A stretch of 64,000 nucleotides of DNA from Craterostigma plantagineum (Eukaryota > Streptophyta > Magnoliopsida > Lamiales > Linderniaceae). Within the stretch, counting starts at the first letter, position 1, and every line of letters begins with the position of its first letter. Under the pieces are notes generated by a model. It was not told the DNA's origin, ran no database searches, and worked only from the letters and a program-made list of their open reading frames with translations. This document shows, one piece after another, positions 33,737-46,411 of the stretch. The position numbers were made by a program, and so were the translations under genes. Location of the stretch: contig JAPQWV010000123.1 of the NCBI GenBank assembly GCA_027422505.1, positions 372,001 through 436,000 of the forward strand, written 5' to 3'.

Positions 33737-34015
33737 CTTTTTTACGCGTGCTAACATCCCTCGAGTATCAATTTTGCAATGAAGTGACGGTGTCACTTTC
33801 CACTCTCAACACCTATGGATTTCGGAAATCTCAATTTTGTATAAAATCACATGAATGTGCTCCGTACTATATATATTTCGTTAAAAATACGCGACATCTA
33901 GGACTACGAAGTTCACGAACTGACGTGGTTTTTCCGAGCAACTCGCGGTCTTTATTGCTTACTTTCATTACATTTTTACCGTACATGCAAAACAAGTACG
34001 CTCAATTAACTAAAT

Positions 34016-34131
34016 GGGTGCGATCATACCAGCATTAATGCACCGGATCCATCAGAACTCCGAAGTTAAGCATGCTGGGTGAGAATAGTACTAGGATGGG
34101 TGACCCCCTGGGAAGTCCTCCTGTTGCACCC
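34016..34131 (+). rRNA. 5S rRNA copy, type A
   Basis: GCTGGG and a shortened C run. Followed by the rare GATAACACTGTAC spacer, as after 4707. Confidence 0.8.
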
Positions 34132-34407
34132 TTTTTTTACGCGTGATAACACTGTACATTAATTTTGCAATGAAGTGACGGTGTCACTTTCCACTCTCAA
34201 CACCTATGAATTTCGCAAATCTCAATTTTGTAAAAAATCACATGAATTGTGCTCCATACTATATATATTTCGGTGAAAATACGCGACATCTAGGACTGCG
34301 ACGTTCACGAACTGACGTGGTTTCCGAGCAACTCGCGGGTCTTTATTGCTTACTTTCATTACATTTTTACCCGTACATGTAAAACAAGTACGCTCAATTA
34401 ACTAAAT

Positions 34408-34525
34408 GGGTGCGATCACACCAGCACTAATGCACCGGATCCATCAGAACTCCGAAGTTAAGCATGCTTGGGTGAGAATAGTACTAGGATGGGTGACCCC
34501 CTGGGAAGTCCTCGTGTTGCACCCC
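34408..34525 (+). rRNA. 5S rRNA copy, type A
   Basis: GATCACACC substitution near the 5' end. Confidence 0.84.
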
Positions 34526-34804
34526 TTTTTTTACGCGTGATAACATCCCTCAGACATTAATTTTGCAATGAAGTGACGGTGTTACTTTCCACTCTCAACA
34601 CCTATGGATTTCGAAATCTCAATTTTGTATAAAATCACATGAATAGTGCTCCGTACTATATATATTTCGTTAAAAATACGCGACATCTAGGACTGCGACG
34701 TTCACGAACAAGGCGTGGTTCCCGAGCAACGCGCCGGTCTTTGTTGCATAATTCATTACATTTTCACCCGTACAAGCAAAACAACTACGCTCAATTAACT
34801 AAAT

Positions 34805-34917
34805 GGGTGCGGTCATACCAGCACTAATGCACCGGATGCCATCAGAACTCCGACGTTAAGCGTGCTTGGGCGAGAGTAATACTAGGATAGGTGACACCCT
34901 GGGAAGTGTTGCGCCCC
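34805..34917 (+). rRNA. 5S rRNA copy, type C, internal deletion
   Basis: GCGGTCATA, loss of TCCTC, GCGCCCC. Partner of the copy at 5383. Confidence 0.75.
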
Positions 34918-35196
34918 CCTTTTTCAGGTGTGATAACATCCCGCGAGTATTAATTTTGCAATGAAGTGACTGTGTTACTTTCCACTCTCAACACCTATGG
35001 ATTTCGGAAATCTCAATTTTGTATAAAATCACATGAATAGTGCTCCGTAATATATATTTCGTTAAAAATACGCGACATCTAGGACTGCGACGTTCACGAA
35101 CTGGCATGGTTTTCCGAGCAACTCGCGGGTCTTTATTGCTTACTTTCATTACATTTTTACCGTACATGCAAAACAAGTACGCTCAATTAACTAAAT

Positions 35197-35314
35197 GGGT
35201 GCGATCATACCAGCACTAATGCACCGGATCCATCAGAACTCCGAAGTTAAGCATGCTTGGGTGAGAATAGTACTAGGATGGGTGACCCCCTGGGAAGTCC
35301 TCATGTTGCACCCC
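35197..35314 (+). rRNA. 5S rRNA copy, type A
   Basis: TCCTCATG variant, shared with 35990. Confidence 0.85.
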
Positions 35315-35594
35315 TTTTTTTACGCGTGATAACATCACTCAGACATTAATTTTGCAATGAAGTGACGGTGTTACTTTCCACTCTCAACACCTATGGATTT
35401 CGAAAATCTCAATTTTGTATGAAATCACATGAATTGTGCTCCGTACTATATATATTTCGCTGAAAATACGCGACATCTAGGACTGCGACGTTCACGAACT
35501 GACGTGGTTCCCGAGCAACTCGCGGGTCTTTATTGCTTACTTTCATTACATTTTTACCGATACATGCAAAACAAGTACGCTCAATTAACTAAAT

Positions 35595-35712
35595 GGGTGC
35601 GATCATACCAGCACTAATGCACCGGATGCCATCAGAACGCCGACGTTAAGCGTGCTTGGGCGTGAGTAATACTAGGATAGGTGACACCCTGGGAAGTCCT
35701 GTGTTGCACCCC
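35595..35712 (+). rRNA. 5S rRNA copy, type C
   Basis: AGAACGCCG, GGCGTGAG, GTGACACCC. Confidence 0.8.
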
Positions 35713-35989
35713 CTTTTTAGGTGATAACATCCCGCGAGTATTAATTTTGCAACGAAGTGACGGTGTTACTTTCCACTCTCAACACCTATGGATTTCGGAA
35801 ATCTCAATTTTGTATAAAATCACATGAATAGTGCTCCGTACTATATATCTTTCGCTAAAAATACGCGACATAGAGGACTGCGACGTTCACGAACTGGCAT
35901 GGTTTCCGAGCAACTCGCGGGTCTTTATTGCTTACTTTCATTACATTTTTACCCGTACATGCAAAACAAGTACGCTCAATTAACTAAAT

Positions 35990-36108
35990 GGGTGCGATCA
36001 TACCAGCACTAATGCACCGGATCCATCAGAACTCCGAAGTTAAGCATGCTTGGGTGAGAATAGTACTAGGATGGGCGACCCCCCTGGGAAGTCCTCATGT
36101 TGCACCCC
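35990..36108 (+). rRNA. 5S rRNA copy, type A
   Basis: GGATGGGCGACC in box C, an extra C, TCCTCATG. Confidence 0.83.
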
Positions 36109-36388
36109 CTTTTTTACGCGTGATAACATCACTCAGACATTAATTTTGCAATGAAGTGACGGTGTTACTTTCCACTCTCAACACCTATGGATTTCGAAAA
36201 TCTCAATTTTGTATGAAATCACATGAATAGTGCTCCGTACTATATATATTTCGCTGAAAATACGCGACATCTAGGACTGCGACGTTCACGAACTGACGTG
36301 GTTTCCGAGCAACTCGCGGGTCTTTATTGCTTACTTTCATTACATTTTTACCCGTACATGCAAAACAAGTACGCTCAATTAACTAAAT

Positions 36389-36506
36389 GGGTGCGATCAT
36401 ACCAGCACTAATGCACCGGATCCATCAGAACTCCGAAGTTAAGCATGCTTGGGTGAGAATAGTACTAGGATGGGTGACCCCCTGGGAAGTCCTCGTGTTG
36501 CACCCC
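36389..36506 (+). rRNA. 5S rRNA copy, type A
   Basis: Full-length type A. Confidence 0.85.
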
Positions 36507-36780
36507 TTTTTTTACGCGTGATAACATCACTCAGACATTAATTTTGCAATGAAGTGACGGTGTTACTTTCCACTCTCAACACCTATGGATTTCGAAAATC
36601 TCAATTTTGTATGAAATCACATGAATAGTGCTCCGTACTATATATATTTCGCTGAAAATACGCGACATCTAGGACTGCGACGTTCACGAACTGACGTGGT
36701 TTACGAGCAACGCGCGGTCTTTGTTGCATAGTTCATTACATTTTCACCCGTACAAGCAAAACAACTACGCTCAATTAACT

Positions 36781-36894
36781 GCGATCATACCAGCACTAAT
36801 GCACCGGATGCCATCAGAACTCCGAAGTTGAGCATGCTTGGGCGAGAGTAATACTAGGATGGTGACCCCCTGGGAAGTCCTCGTGTTGCACCCC
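36781..36894 (+). rRNA. 5S rRNA copy, type B
   Basis: Type B with TTGAGC and GGATGGTGACC. Confidence 0.8.
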
Positions 36895-37175
36895 CTTTTT
36901 TTACGCGTGATAACATCCCTCGAGTATCAATTTTGCAATGAAGTGAAGGTGTCACTTTCCACTCTCAACACCTATGGATTTCGGAAATCTCAATTTTGTA
37001 TAAAATCACATGAATAGTGCTCCGTACAATATATATTTCGCTGAAAATACGCGACATCTAGGACTGCGACGTTCACGAACTGACATGGTTTCCGAGCAAC
37101 TCGCGGGTCTTTATTGCTTACTTTTATTATATTTTTACCCGTACATGCAAAACAAGTACGCGCAATTAACTAAAT

Positions 37176-37293
37176 GGGTGCGATCATACCAGCACTAATG
37201 CACCGGATCCATCAGAACTCCGAAGTTAAGCATGCTTGGGTGAGAATAGTACTAGGATGGGTGACCCCCTGGGAAGTCCTCGTGTTGCCCCCC
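37176..37293 (+). rRNA. 5S rRNA copy, type A
   Basis: GTTGCCCCCC 3' end breaks the terminal stem. Confidence 0.83.
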
Positions 37294-37567
37294 TTTTTTT
37301 ACGCGTGATAACATCTTTCCGACATTAATTTTGCAATGAAGTGACGGTGTTACTTTCCACTCTCAACACCAATGGATTTCAAAAATCTCAATTTTGTATA
37401 AAATCACATGAATAGTGCTCCGTACTATATATTTCGCTGAAAATACGCGACATCTAGGACTGCGACGTTCACGAACTGACGTGGTTTCCGAGCAACGCGG
37501 GTCTTTGTTGCATAGTTCATTACATTTTACCCGTACAAGCAAAACAACTACGCTCAATTAACTAAAT

Positions 37568-37685
37568 GGGTGCGATCATACCAGCACCAATGCACCGGAT
37601 GCCATCAGAACTCCGACGTTAAGCGTGCTTGGGTGAGAGTAATACTAGGATGGTGACCCCCTGGGAAGTCCTCGTGTTGCACCCC
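37568..37685 (+). rRNA. 5S rRNA copy, mosaic
   Basis: GGATGCC, GACGTTAAGCGTGC, GGGTGAGAGTAAT, GGATGGTGACC, AGCACCAATG. Confidence 0.8.
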
Positions 37686-37965
37686 CTTTTTTTACGCGTG
37701 ATAACATCCCTCGAGTATCAATTTTGCAATGAAGTGACGGTGTCACTTTCCACTCTCAACACCTATGGATTTCGGAAATCTCAATTTTGTATAAAATCAC
37801 ATGAATAGTGCTCCGTACTATATATATTTCGCTGAAAATACGCGACATCTAGGACTGCGACGTTCACGAACTGACATGGTTTCCGAGCAACTCGCGGGTC
37901 TTTATTGCTTACTTTTATTATATTTTACCCGTACATGCAAAACAAGTACGCTCAATTAACTAAAT

Positions 37966-38082
37966 GGGTGCGATCATACCAGCACTAATGCACCGGATCC
38001 ATCAGAACTCCGAAGTTAAGCATGCTTGGGTGAGAATAGTACTAGGATGGGTGACCCCTGGGAAGTCCTCGTGTTGCACCCC
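37966..38082 (+). rRNA. 5S rRNA copy, type A
   Basis: One C lost at GACCCCTGG. Confidence 0.84.
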
Positions 38083-38357
38083 TTTTTTTTACGCGTGATA
38101 ACATCCCTCCGACATTAATTTTGCAATGAAGTGACGGTGTTACTTTCCACTCTCAACACCTATGGATTTCGAAAATCTCAATTTTGTATAAAATCACATG
38201 AATAGTGCTCCGTACTATATATATTTCGCTGAAAATACGCGACATCTAGGACTGCGACGTTCACGAACTGACGTGGTTCCGAGCAACGCCCGGTCTTTGT
38301 TGCATAGTTTCATTACATTTTCACCCGTACAAGCAAAACAACTACGCTCAATTAACT

Positions 38358-38472
38358 GCGATCATACCAGCACTAATGCACCGGATGCCATCAGAACTCC
38401 GAAGTTGAGCATGCTTGGGCGAGAGTAATACTAGGATGGTTGACCCCCTGGGAAGTCCTCGTGTTGCACCCC
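38358..38472 (+). rRNA. 5S rRNA copy, type B
   Basis: TTGAGC, CCCCATTTTTTT tail. Confidence 0.8.
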
Positions 38473-38745
38473 ATTTTTTTACGCGTGATAACATCCCTCG
38501 AGTATCAATTTTGCAATGAAGTGACGGTGACTTTCCACTCTCAACACCTATGGATTTCGGAAATCTCAATTTTGTATACATGAATTGTGCTCCGTACTAT
38601 ATATATTTCATTAAAAATACGCGATATCTAGGACTACGACGTTCACGAACTGACGTGGTTTCCGAGCAACTCGCGTGTCTTTATTGCTTACTTTCATTAC
38701 ATTTCTACCCGTACATGCAAAACAAGTACGCTGGATTAACTAAAT

Positions 38746-38862
38746 GGGTGCGATCATACCAGCATTAATGCACCGGATCCATCAGAACTCCGACGTTAAG
38801 CGTGCTTGGGCGAGAGTAATACTAGGATAGGTGACCCCTGGGAAGTCCTTGTGTTGCACCCC
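38746..38862 (+). rRNA. 5S rRNA copy, mosaic A/C
   Basis: GGATCCATC with GACGTTAAGCGTGC and GGATAGGTGACCCC. The spacer variant GCTGGATTAAC upstream is shared with 41918. Confidence 0.8.
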
Positions 38863-39140
38863 CTTTTTTACGTGTGATAACATCCGCGAGTATTAATTTT
38901 GCAATGAAGTGACGTGTTACTTTCCACTCTCAACACCTATGGATTTCGGAAATCTCAATGTTGTATAAAATCACATGAATAGTGCTCCGTACTATATATA
39001 TTTCGTTAAAAATACGCGACATCTAGGACTGCGACGTTCACGAACTGGCATGGCTTCCGAGCAACTCACGGGTCTTTGTTGCATACTTTCATTACATTTT
39101 CACCCGTACAAGCAAAACAACTACGCTCAATTAACTAAAT

Positions 39141-39258
39141 GGGTGCGATCATACCAGCACTAATGCACCGATGCCGTCAGAACTCCGACGTTAAGCGTGC
39201 TTGGGCGAGAGTAATACTAGGATAGTTGACCCCGTGGGAAGTCCTCGTGTTGCACCCC
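39141..39258 (+). rRNA. 5S rRNA copy, type D
   Basis: One base lost at CACCGATGCC. Confidence 0.82.
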
Positions 39259-39535
39259 TTTTTACGCGTGATAACATCCCTCTGACATTAATTTTGCAAT
39301 GAAGTGACGGTGTTATTTCCACTCTCAACACCTATGGATTTCGAAAATCTCAATTTTGTATAAAATCACATGAATAGTGCTCCGTACAATATATATTTCG
39401 CTGAAAATACGCGACATCTAGGACTGCGACGTTCACGAACTGACGTGGTTTCCGAGCAACTCGCGGGTCTTTATAGCTTACTTTCATTATATTTTTACCC
39501 GTACATGCAAAACAAGTACGCTCAATTAACTAAAT

Positions 39536-39652
39536 AGGTGCGATCATACCAGCACTAATGCACCGGATCCATCAGAACTCCGAAGTTAAGCATGCTTGGG
39601 TGAGAATAGTACTAGGATGGTGACCCCCTGGGAAGTCCTCGTGTTGCACCCC
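39536..39652 (+). rRNA. 5S rRNA copy, type A
   Basis: AGGTGCG 5' end (shared with 42715 and 45103), GGATGGTGACC, T-tract broken as TTTTTCAC. Confidence 0.82.
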
Positions 39653-39930
39653 TTTTTCACGCGTGATAACATCCCTCGACATTAATTTTGCAATGAAGTG
39701 ACGGTGTTACTTTCCACTCTCAACACCTATGGATTTCGAAAATCTCAATTTTGTATAAAATCACATGAATAGTGCTCCGTACGTACTATATATATTCGCT
39801 GAAAATACGCGACATCTAGGACTGCGACGTTCACGAACTGACGTGGTTCCCGAGCAACGCGCCGGTCTTTGTTGCATAGTTTCATTACATTTTCACCCGT
39901 ACAAGCGAAAACAACTACGCTCAATTAACT

Positions 39931-40045
39931 GCGATCATACCAGCACTAATGCACCGGATGCCATCAGAACTCCGAAGTTGAGCATGCTTGGGCGAGAGTA
40001 ATACTAGGATGGTTGACCCCCTGGGAAGTCCTCGTGTTGCACCCC
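39931..40045 (+). rRNA. 5S rRNA copy, type B
   Basis: TTGAGC. The upstream spacer has a CCGTACGTACTA insertion. Confidence 0.8.
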
Positions 40046-40324
40046 ATTTTTTTACGCGTGATAACATCCCTCGAGTATCAATTTTGCAATGAAGTGACGG
40101 TGTCACTTTCCACTCTCAACACCTATGGATTTCGGAAATCTCAATTTGTATAAAATCACATGAATTGTGCTCCGTACTATATATATTTCGTTAAAAATAC
40201 GCGACATCTAGGACTACGACGTTCACGAACTGACGTGGTTCCGAGCAACTCGCGGGTCTTTATTGCTTACTTTCATTACATTTCTACCCGTACATGCAAA
40301 ACAAGTACGCTCGATTAACTAAAT

Positions 40325-40442
40325 GGGTGCGATCATACCAGCATTAATGCACCGGATCCATCAGAACTCCGAAGTTAAGCATGCTTGGGTGAGAATAGTA
40401 CTAGGATGGGTGACCCCCTGGGAAATCCTCCTGTTGCACCCC
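40325..40442 (+). rRNA. 5S rRNA copy, type A
   Basis: GGAAATCCTCCTG. Confidence 0.84.
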
Positions 40443-40722
40443 TTTTTTTACGCGTGATAACATCCCCTGTACATTAATTTTGCAATGAAGTGACGGTGTC
40501 ACTTTCCACTCTCAACACCTATGAATTTCGCAAATCTCAATTTTGTAAAAAATCACATGAATTGTGCTCCATACTATATATATTTCGCTGAAAATACGCG
40601 ACATCTAGGACTGCGACGTTCACGAACTGGCGTGGTTTCCGAGCAACTCGCGGGTCTTTATTGCTTACTTTCATTATATTTTTACTCGTACATGCAAAAC
40701 AAGTACGCTCAATTAACTAAAT

Positions 40723-40840
40723 GGGTGCGATCATACCAGCACTAATGCACCGGATCCATCAGAACTCCGAAGTTAAGCATGCTTGGGTGAGAATAGTACT
40801 AGGATGGGTGACCCCCTGGGAAGTCCTCCTGTTGCACCCC
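40723..40840 (+). rRNA. 5S rRNA copy, type A
   Basis: TCCTCCTG variant. Confidence 0.85.
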
Positions 40841-41120
40841 TTTTTTTACGCGTGATAACATCCCTGAGACATTAATTTTGCAATGAAGTGATGGTGTTAC
40901 TTTCCACTCTCAACACCTATGGATTTCGAAAATCTCAATTTTGTATAAAATCACATGAATAGTGCACCGTACTATATATATTTCGTTAGAAATACGCGAC
41001 ATCTAGGACTGCGACGTTCACGAACAAGGCGTGGTTCCCGAGCAACGCGCCGGTCTTTGTTGCATAATTCATTACATTTTCACCCGTACAAGCAAAACAA
41101 CTACGCTCAATTAACTAAAT

Positions 41121-41238
41121 GGGTGCGATCATACCAGCACTAATGCACCGGATGCCATCAGAACGCCGACGTTAAGCGTGCTTGGGCGAGAGTACTACTA
41201 GGATAGGTGACCCCTGGGAAGTCCTTGTGTTGCACCCC
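41121..41238 (+). rRNA. 5S rRNA copy, type C
   Basis: AGAACGCCG, GAGTACTAC, one C lost. Confidence 0.81.
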
Positions 41239-41519
41239 CCTTTTTTAGGTGTGATAACATCCCGCGAGTATTAATTTTGCAATGAAGTGACTGTGTTACT
41301 TTCCACTCTCAACACCTATGGATTTCGGAAATCTCAATGTTGTATAAAATCACATGAATAGTGCTCCGTACTATATATATTTCGTTAAAAATACGCGACA
41401 TCTAGGACTGCGACGTTCACGAACTGGCATGGCTTCCGAGCAACTCGCGGGTCTTTGTTGCATACTTTCATTACATTTTCACCCGTACAAGCAAAACAAC
41501 TACGCTCAATTAACTAAAT

Positions 41520-41638
41520 GGGTGCGATCATACCAGCACTAATGCACCGAATGCCGTCAGAACTCCGACGTTAAGCGTGCTTGGGCGAGAGTAATACTAG
41601 GATAGTTGACCCCGTGGGAAGTCCTTGTGTTGCACCCC
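41520..41638 (+). rRNA. 5S rRNA copy, type D
   Basis: Full-length type D, terminator interrupted (TTTTCTACG). Confidence 0.83.
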
Positions 41639-41917
41639 TTTTCTACGCGTGATAACATCCCTCTGACATTAATTTTGCAATGAAGTGACGGTGTTACTTT
41701 CCACTCTCAACACCTATGGATTTCGAAAATCTCAATTTTGTATAAAATCACATGAATAGTGCTCCGTACAATATATATTTCGCTGAAAATACGCGATATC
41801 TAGGACTACGACGTTCACGAACTGACGTGGTTTCCGAGCAACTCGCGTGTCTTTATTGCTTACTTTCATTACATTTCTACCCGTACATGCAAAACAAGTA
41901 CGCTGGATTAACTAAAT

Positions 41918-42035
41918 GGGTGCGATCATACCAGCATTAATGCACCGGATCCATCAGAACGCCGACGTTAAGCGTGCTTGGGCGAGAGTAATACTAGGAT
42001 AGGTGACACCCTGGGAAGTCCTTGTGTTGCACCCC
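41918..42035 (+). rRNA. 5S rRNA copy, mosaic A/C
   Basis: GGATCCATC with AGAACGCCGACG and GGATAGGTGACACCC. Confidence 0.8.
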
Positions 42036-42315
42036 CTTTTTTAGGTGTGATAACATCCCGCGAGTATTAATTTTGCAATGAAGTGACTGTGTTACTTTCC
42101 ACTCTCAACACCTATGGATTTCGGAAATCTCAATGTTGTATAAAATCACATGAATAGTGCTCCGTACTATATATATTTCGTTAAAAATACGCGACATATA
42201 GGACTGCGACGTTCACGAACTTGCATGGCTTCCGAGCAACTCGCGGGTCTTTGTTGCATACTTTCATTACATTTTCACCCGTACAAGCAAAACAACTACG
42301 CTCAATTAACTAAAT

Positions 42316-42434
42316 GGGTGCGATCATACCAGCACTAATGCACCGAATGCCGTCAGAACTCCGACGTTAAGCGTGCTTGGGCGAGAGTAATACTAGGATA
42401 GTTGACCCCGTGGGAAGTCCTCGTGTTGCACCCC
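42316..42434 (+). rRNA. 5S rRNA copy, type D
   Basis: Full-length type D. Confidence 0.83.
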
Positions 42435-42714
42435 TTTTTTTACGCGTGATAACATCCCTCTGACATTAATTTTGCAATGAAGTGACGGTGTTACTTTCCA
42501 CTCTCAACACCTATGGATTTCGAAAATCTCAATTTTGTATAAAATCACATGAATAGTGCTCCGTACAATATATATTTCGCTGAAAATACGCGACATCTAG
42601 GACTGCGACGTTCACGAACTGACGTGGTTTCCGAACAACTCGCGGGTCTTTATTGCTTACTTTTATTATATTTTTACCCGTACATGCAAAACAAGTACGC
42701 GCAATTAACTAAAT

Positions 42715-42832
42715 AGGTGCGATCATACCAGAACTAATGCAACGGATCCATCAGAACTCCGAAGTTAAGCATGCTTGGGTGAGAATAGTACTAGGATGGG
42801 TGACCCCCTGGGAAGTCCTCGTGTTGCACCCC
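42715..42832 (+). rRNA. 5S rRNA copy, type A
   Basis: AGGTGCG, CAGAACTAATGCAACGG. First unit of the right-array 6-mers. Confidence 0.83.
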
Positions 42833-43115
42833 TTTTTTCACGCGTGATAACATCCCTCCGACATTAATTTTGCAATGAAGTGACGGTGTTACTTTCCACT
42901 CTCAACACCAATGGATTTCGAAAATCTCAATTTTGTATAAAATCACATGAATAGTGCTCCGTAGTCCGTACTATATATATTTCGCTGAAAATACGCGACA
43001 TCTAGGACTGCGACGTTCACGAACTGACGTGGTTCCCGAGCAACGCGCCGGTCCTTGATGCATAGTTTCATTACATTTTCACCCGTACAAGCGAAACAAC
43101 TACGCTCAATTAACT

Positions 43116-43230
43116 GCGATCATACCAGCACTAATGCACCGGATGCCATCAGAACTCCGAAGTTGAGCATGCTTGGGCGAGAGTAATACTAGGATGGTTG
43201 ACCCCCTGGGAAGTCCTCGTGTTGCACCCC
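43116..43230 (+). rRNA. 5S rRNA copy, type B
   Basis: TTGAGC. The upstream spacer carries the CCGTAGTCCGTAC insertion (about 42960). Confidence 0.8.
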
Positions 43231-43510
43231 ATTTTTTACGCGTGATAACATCCCTCGAGTATCAATTTTGCAATGAAGTGACGGTGTCACTTTCCACTCT
43301 CAACACCTATGGATTTCGGAAATCTCAATTTTGTATAAAATCACATGAATTGTGCTCCGTACTATATATATTTCGTTAAAAATACGCGACATCTAGGACT
43401 ACGACGTTCACGAACTGACGTGGTTTCCGAGCAACTCGCGGGTCTTTATTGCTTACTTTCATTACATTTCTACCCGTACATGCAAAACAAGTACGCTCGA
43501 TTAACTAAAT

Positions 43511-43628
43511 GGGTGCGATCATACCAGCATTAATGCACCGGATCCATCAGAACTCCGAAGTTAAGCATGCTTGGGTGAGAATAGTACTAGGATGGGTGAC
43601 CCCCTGGGAAGTCCTCCTGTTGCACCCC
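43511..43628 (+). rRNA. 5S rRNA copy, type A
   Basis: TCCTCCTG variant. Confidence 0.85.
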
Positions 43629-43908
43629 TTTTTTTACGCGTGATAACATCCCCTGTACATTAATTTTGCAATGAAGTGACGGTGTCACTTTCCACTCTCA
43701 ACACCTATGAATTTCGCAAATCTCAATTTCGTAAAAAATCACATGAATTGTGCTCCATACTATATATATTTCGCTGAAAATACGCGACATCTAGGACTGC
43801 GACGTTCACGAACCGGCGTGGTTTCCGAGCAACTCGCGGGTCTTTATTGCTTACTTTCATTATATTTTTACTCGTACATGCAAAACAAGTACGCTCAATT
43901 AACTAAAT

Positions 43909-44026
43909 GGGTGCGATCATACCAGCACTAATGCACCGGATCCATCAGAACTCCGAAGTTAAGCATGCTTGGGTGAGAATAGTACTAGGATGGGTGACCC
44001 CCTGGGAAGTCCTCCTGTTGCACCCC
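43909..44026 (+). rRNA. 5S rRNA copy, type A
   Basis: TCCTCCTG variant. Confidence 0.85.
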
Positions 44027-44304
44027 TTTTTTTACGCGTGATAACATCCCTGAGACATTAATTTTGCAATGAAGTGACGGTGTTACTTTCCACTCTCAAC
44101 ACCTATGGATTTCGAAAATCTCAATTTTGTATAAAATCACATGAATAGTGCTCCGTACTATATATATTTCGTTAGAAATACGCGACATCTAGGACTGCGA
44201 CGTTCACGAACAAGCGTGGTTCCCGAGCAACGCGCCGGTCTTTGTTGCATAATCATTACATTTTCACCCGTACAAGCAAAACAACTACGCTCAATTAACT
44301 AAAT

Positions 44305-44423
44305 GGGTGCGATCATACCAGCACTAATGCACCGGATGCCATCAGAACTCCGACGTTAAGCGTGCTTGGGCGAGAGTACTACTAGGATAGGTGACACCCT
44401 GGGAAGTCCTTGTGTTGCACCCC
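44305..44423 (+). rRNA. 5S rRNA copy, type C
   Basis: GAGTACTAC, GTGACACCC. Confidence 0.83.
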
Positions 44424-44704
44424 CCTTTTTCAGGTGTGATAACATCCCGTGAGTATTAATTTTGCAATGAAGTGACTGTGTTACTTTCCACTCTCAACAC
44501 CTATGGATTTCGGAAATCTCAATGTTGTATAAAATCACATGAATAGTGCTCCGTACTATATATATTTCGTTAAAAATACGCGACATATAGGACTGCGACG
44601 TTCACGAACTGGCATGGCTTCCGAGCAACTCACGGGTCTTTGTTGCATACTTTCATTACATTTTCACCCGTACAAGCAAAACAACTACGCTCAATTAACT
44701 AAAT

Positions 44705-44823
44705 GGGTGCGATCATACCAGCACTAATGCACCGAATGCCGTCAGAACTCCGACGTTAAGCGTGCTTGGGCGAGAGTAATACTAGGATAGTTGACCCCGT
44801 GGGAAGTCCTTGTGTTGCACCCC
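44705..44823 (+). rRNA. 5S rRNA copy, type D
   Basis: Full-length type D; closes the 6-mer. Confidence 0.83.
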
Positions 44824-45102
44824 TTTTTTACGCGTGATAACATCCCTCTGACATTAATTTTGCAATGAAGTGACGGTGTTACTTTCCACTCTCAACACCT
44901 ATGGATTTCGAAAATCTCAATTTTGTATAAAATCACATGAATAGTGCTCCGTACAATATATATTTCGCTGAAAATACGCGACATCTAGGACTGCGACGTT
45001 CACGAACTGACGTGGTTTCCTAGCAACTCGCGGGTCATTATTGCTTACTTTTATTATATTTTTACCCGTACATGCAAAACAAGTACGCGCAATTAACTAA
45101 AT

Positions 45103-45220
45103 AGGTGCGATCATACCAGAACTAATGCACCGGATCCATCAGAACTCCGAAGTTAAGCATGCTTGGGTGAGAATAGTACTAGGATGGGTGACCCCCTGGG
45201 AAGTCCTCGTGTTGCACCCC
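45103..45220 (+). rRNA. 5S rRNA copy, type A
   Basis: AGGTGCG and CAGAACTAATG, as at 42715. Confidence 0.83.
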
Positions 45221-45501
45221 TTTTTCACGCGTGATAACATCCCTCCGACATTAATTTTGCAATGAAGTGACGGTGTTACTTTCCACTCTCAACACCAATG
45301 GATTTCGAAATCTCAATTTTGTATAAAATCACATGAATAGTGCTCCGTAGTCCGTACTATATATATTTCGCTGAAAATACGCGACATCTAGGACTGCGAC
45401 GTTCACGAACTGACGTGGTTCCCGAGCAACGCGCCGGTCTTTGTTGCATAGTTTCATTACATTTTCACCCGTACAATCGAAACAACTACGCTCAATTAAC
45501 T

Positions 45502-45616
45502 GCGATCATACCAGCACTAATGCACCGGATGCCATCAGAACTCCGAAGTTGAGCATGCTTGGGCGAGAGTAATACTAGGATGGTTGACCCCCTGGGAAGT
45601 CCTCGTGTTGCACCCC
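45502..45616 (+). rRNA. 5S rRNA copy, type B
   Basis: TTGAGC. Upstream CCGTAGTCCGTAC insertion (about 45346), as before 43116. Confidence 0.8.
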
Positions 45617-45897
45617 ATTTTTTTACGCGTGATAACATCCCTCGAGTATCAATTTTGCAATGAAGTGACGGTGTCACTTTCCACTCTCAACACCTATGGA
45701 TTTCGGAAATCTCAATTTTGTATAAAATCACATGAATTGTGCTCCGTACTATATATATTTCGTTAAAAATACGCGACATCTAGGACTACGACGTTCACGA
45801 ACTGACGTGGTTTCCGAGCAACTCGCGGGTCTTTATTGCTTACTTTCATTACATTTCTACCCGTACATGCAAAACAAGTACGCTCGATTAACTAAAT

Positions 45898-46015
45898 GGG
45901 TGCGATCATACCAGCATTAATGCACCGGATCCATCAGAACTCCGAAGTTAAGCATGCTTGGGTGAGAATAGTACTAGGATGGGTGACCCCCTGGGAAGTC
46001 CTCCTGTTGCACCCC
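45898..46015 (+). rRNA. 5S rRNA copy, type A
   Basis: TCCTCCTG variant. Confidence 0.85.
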
Positions 46016-46293
46016 TTTTTTTACGCGTGATAACATCCCCTGTACATTAATTTTGCAATGAAGTGACGGTGTCACTTTCCACTCTCAACACCTATGAATT
46101 TCGCAAATCTCAATTTTGTAAAAAATCACATGAATTGTGCTCCATACTATATATATTTCGCTGAAAATACGCGACATCTAGGACTGCGACGTTCACGAAC
46201 TGGCGTGGTTTCCGAGCAACTCGCGGGTCTATTGCTTACTTTCATTACATTTTTACCCGTACATGCAAAACAAGTACGCTCAATTAACTAAAT

Positions 46294-46411
46294 GGGTGCG
46301 ATCATACCAGCACTAATGCACCGGATCCATCAGAACTCCGAAGTTAAGCATGCTTGGGTGAGAATAGTACTAGGATGGGTGACCCCCTGGGAAGTCCTCC
46401 TGTTGCACCCC
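46294..46411 (+). rRNA. 5S rRNA copy, type A
   Basis: TCCTCCTG variant. Confidence 0.85.

Larger units (their letters stand above)
42715..45102 (+). repeat. 6-unit higher-order repeat (A B A A C D)
   Basis: 2,388 bp, same order as the block at 8147. The short CCGTAGTC insertion before the B unit occurs in both. Confidence 0.82.
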
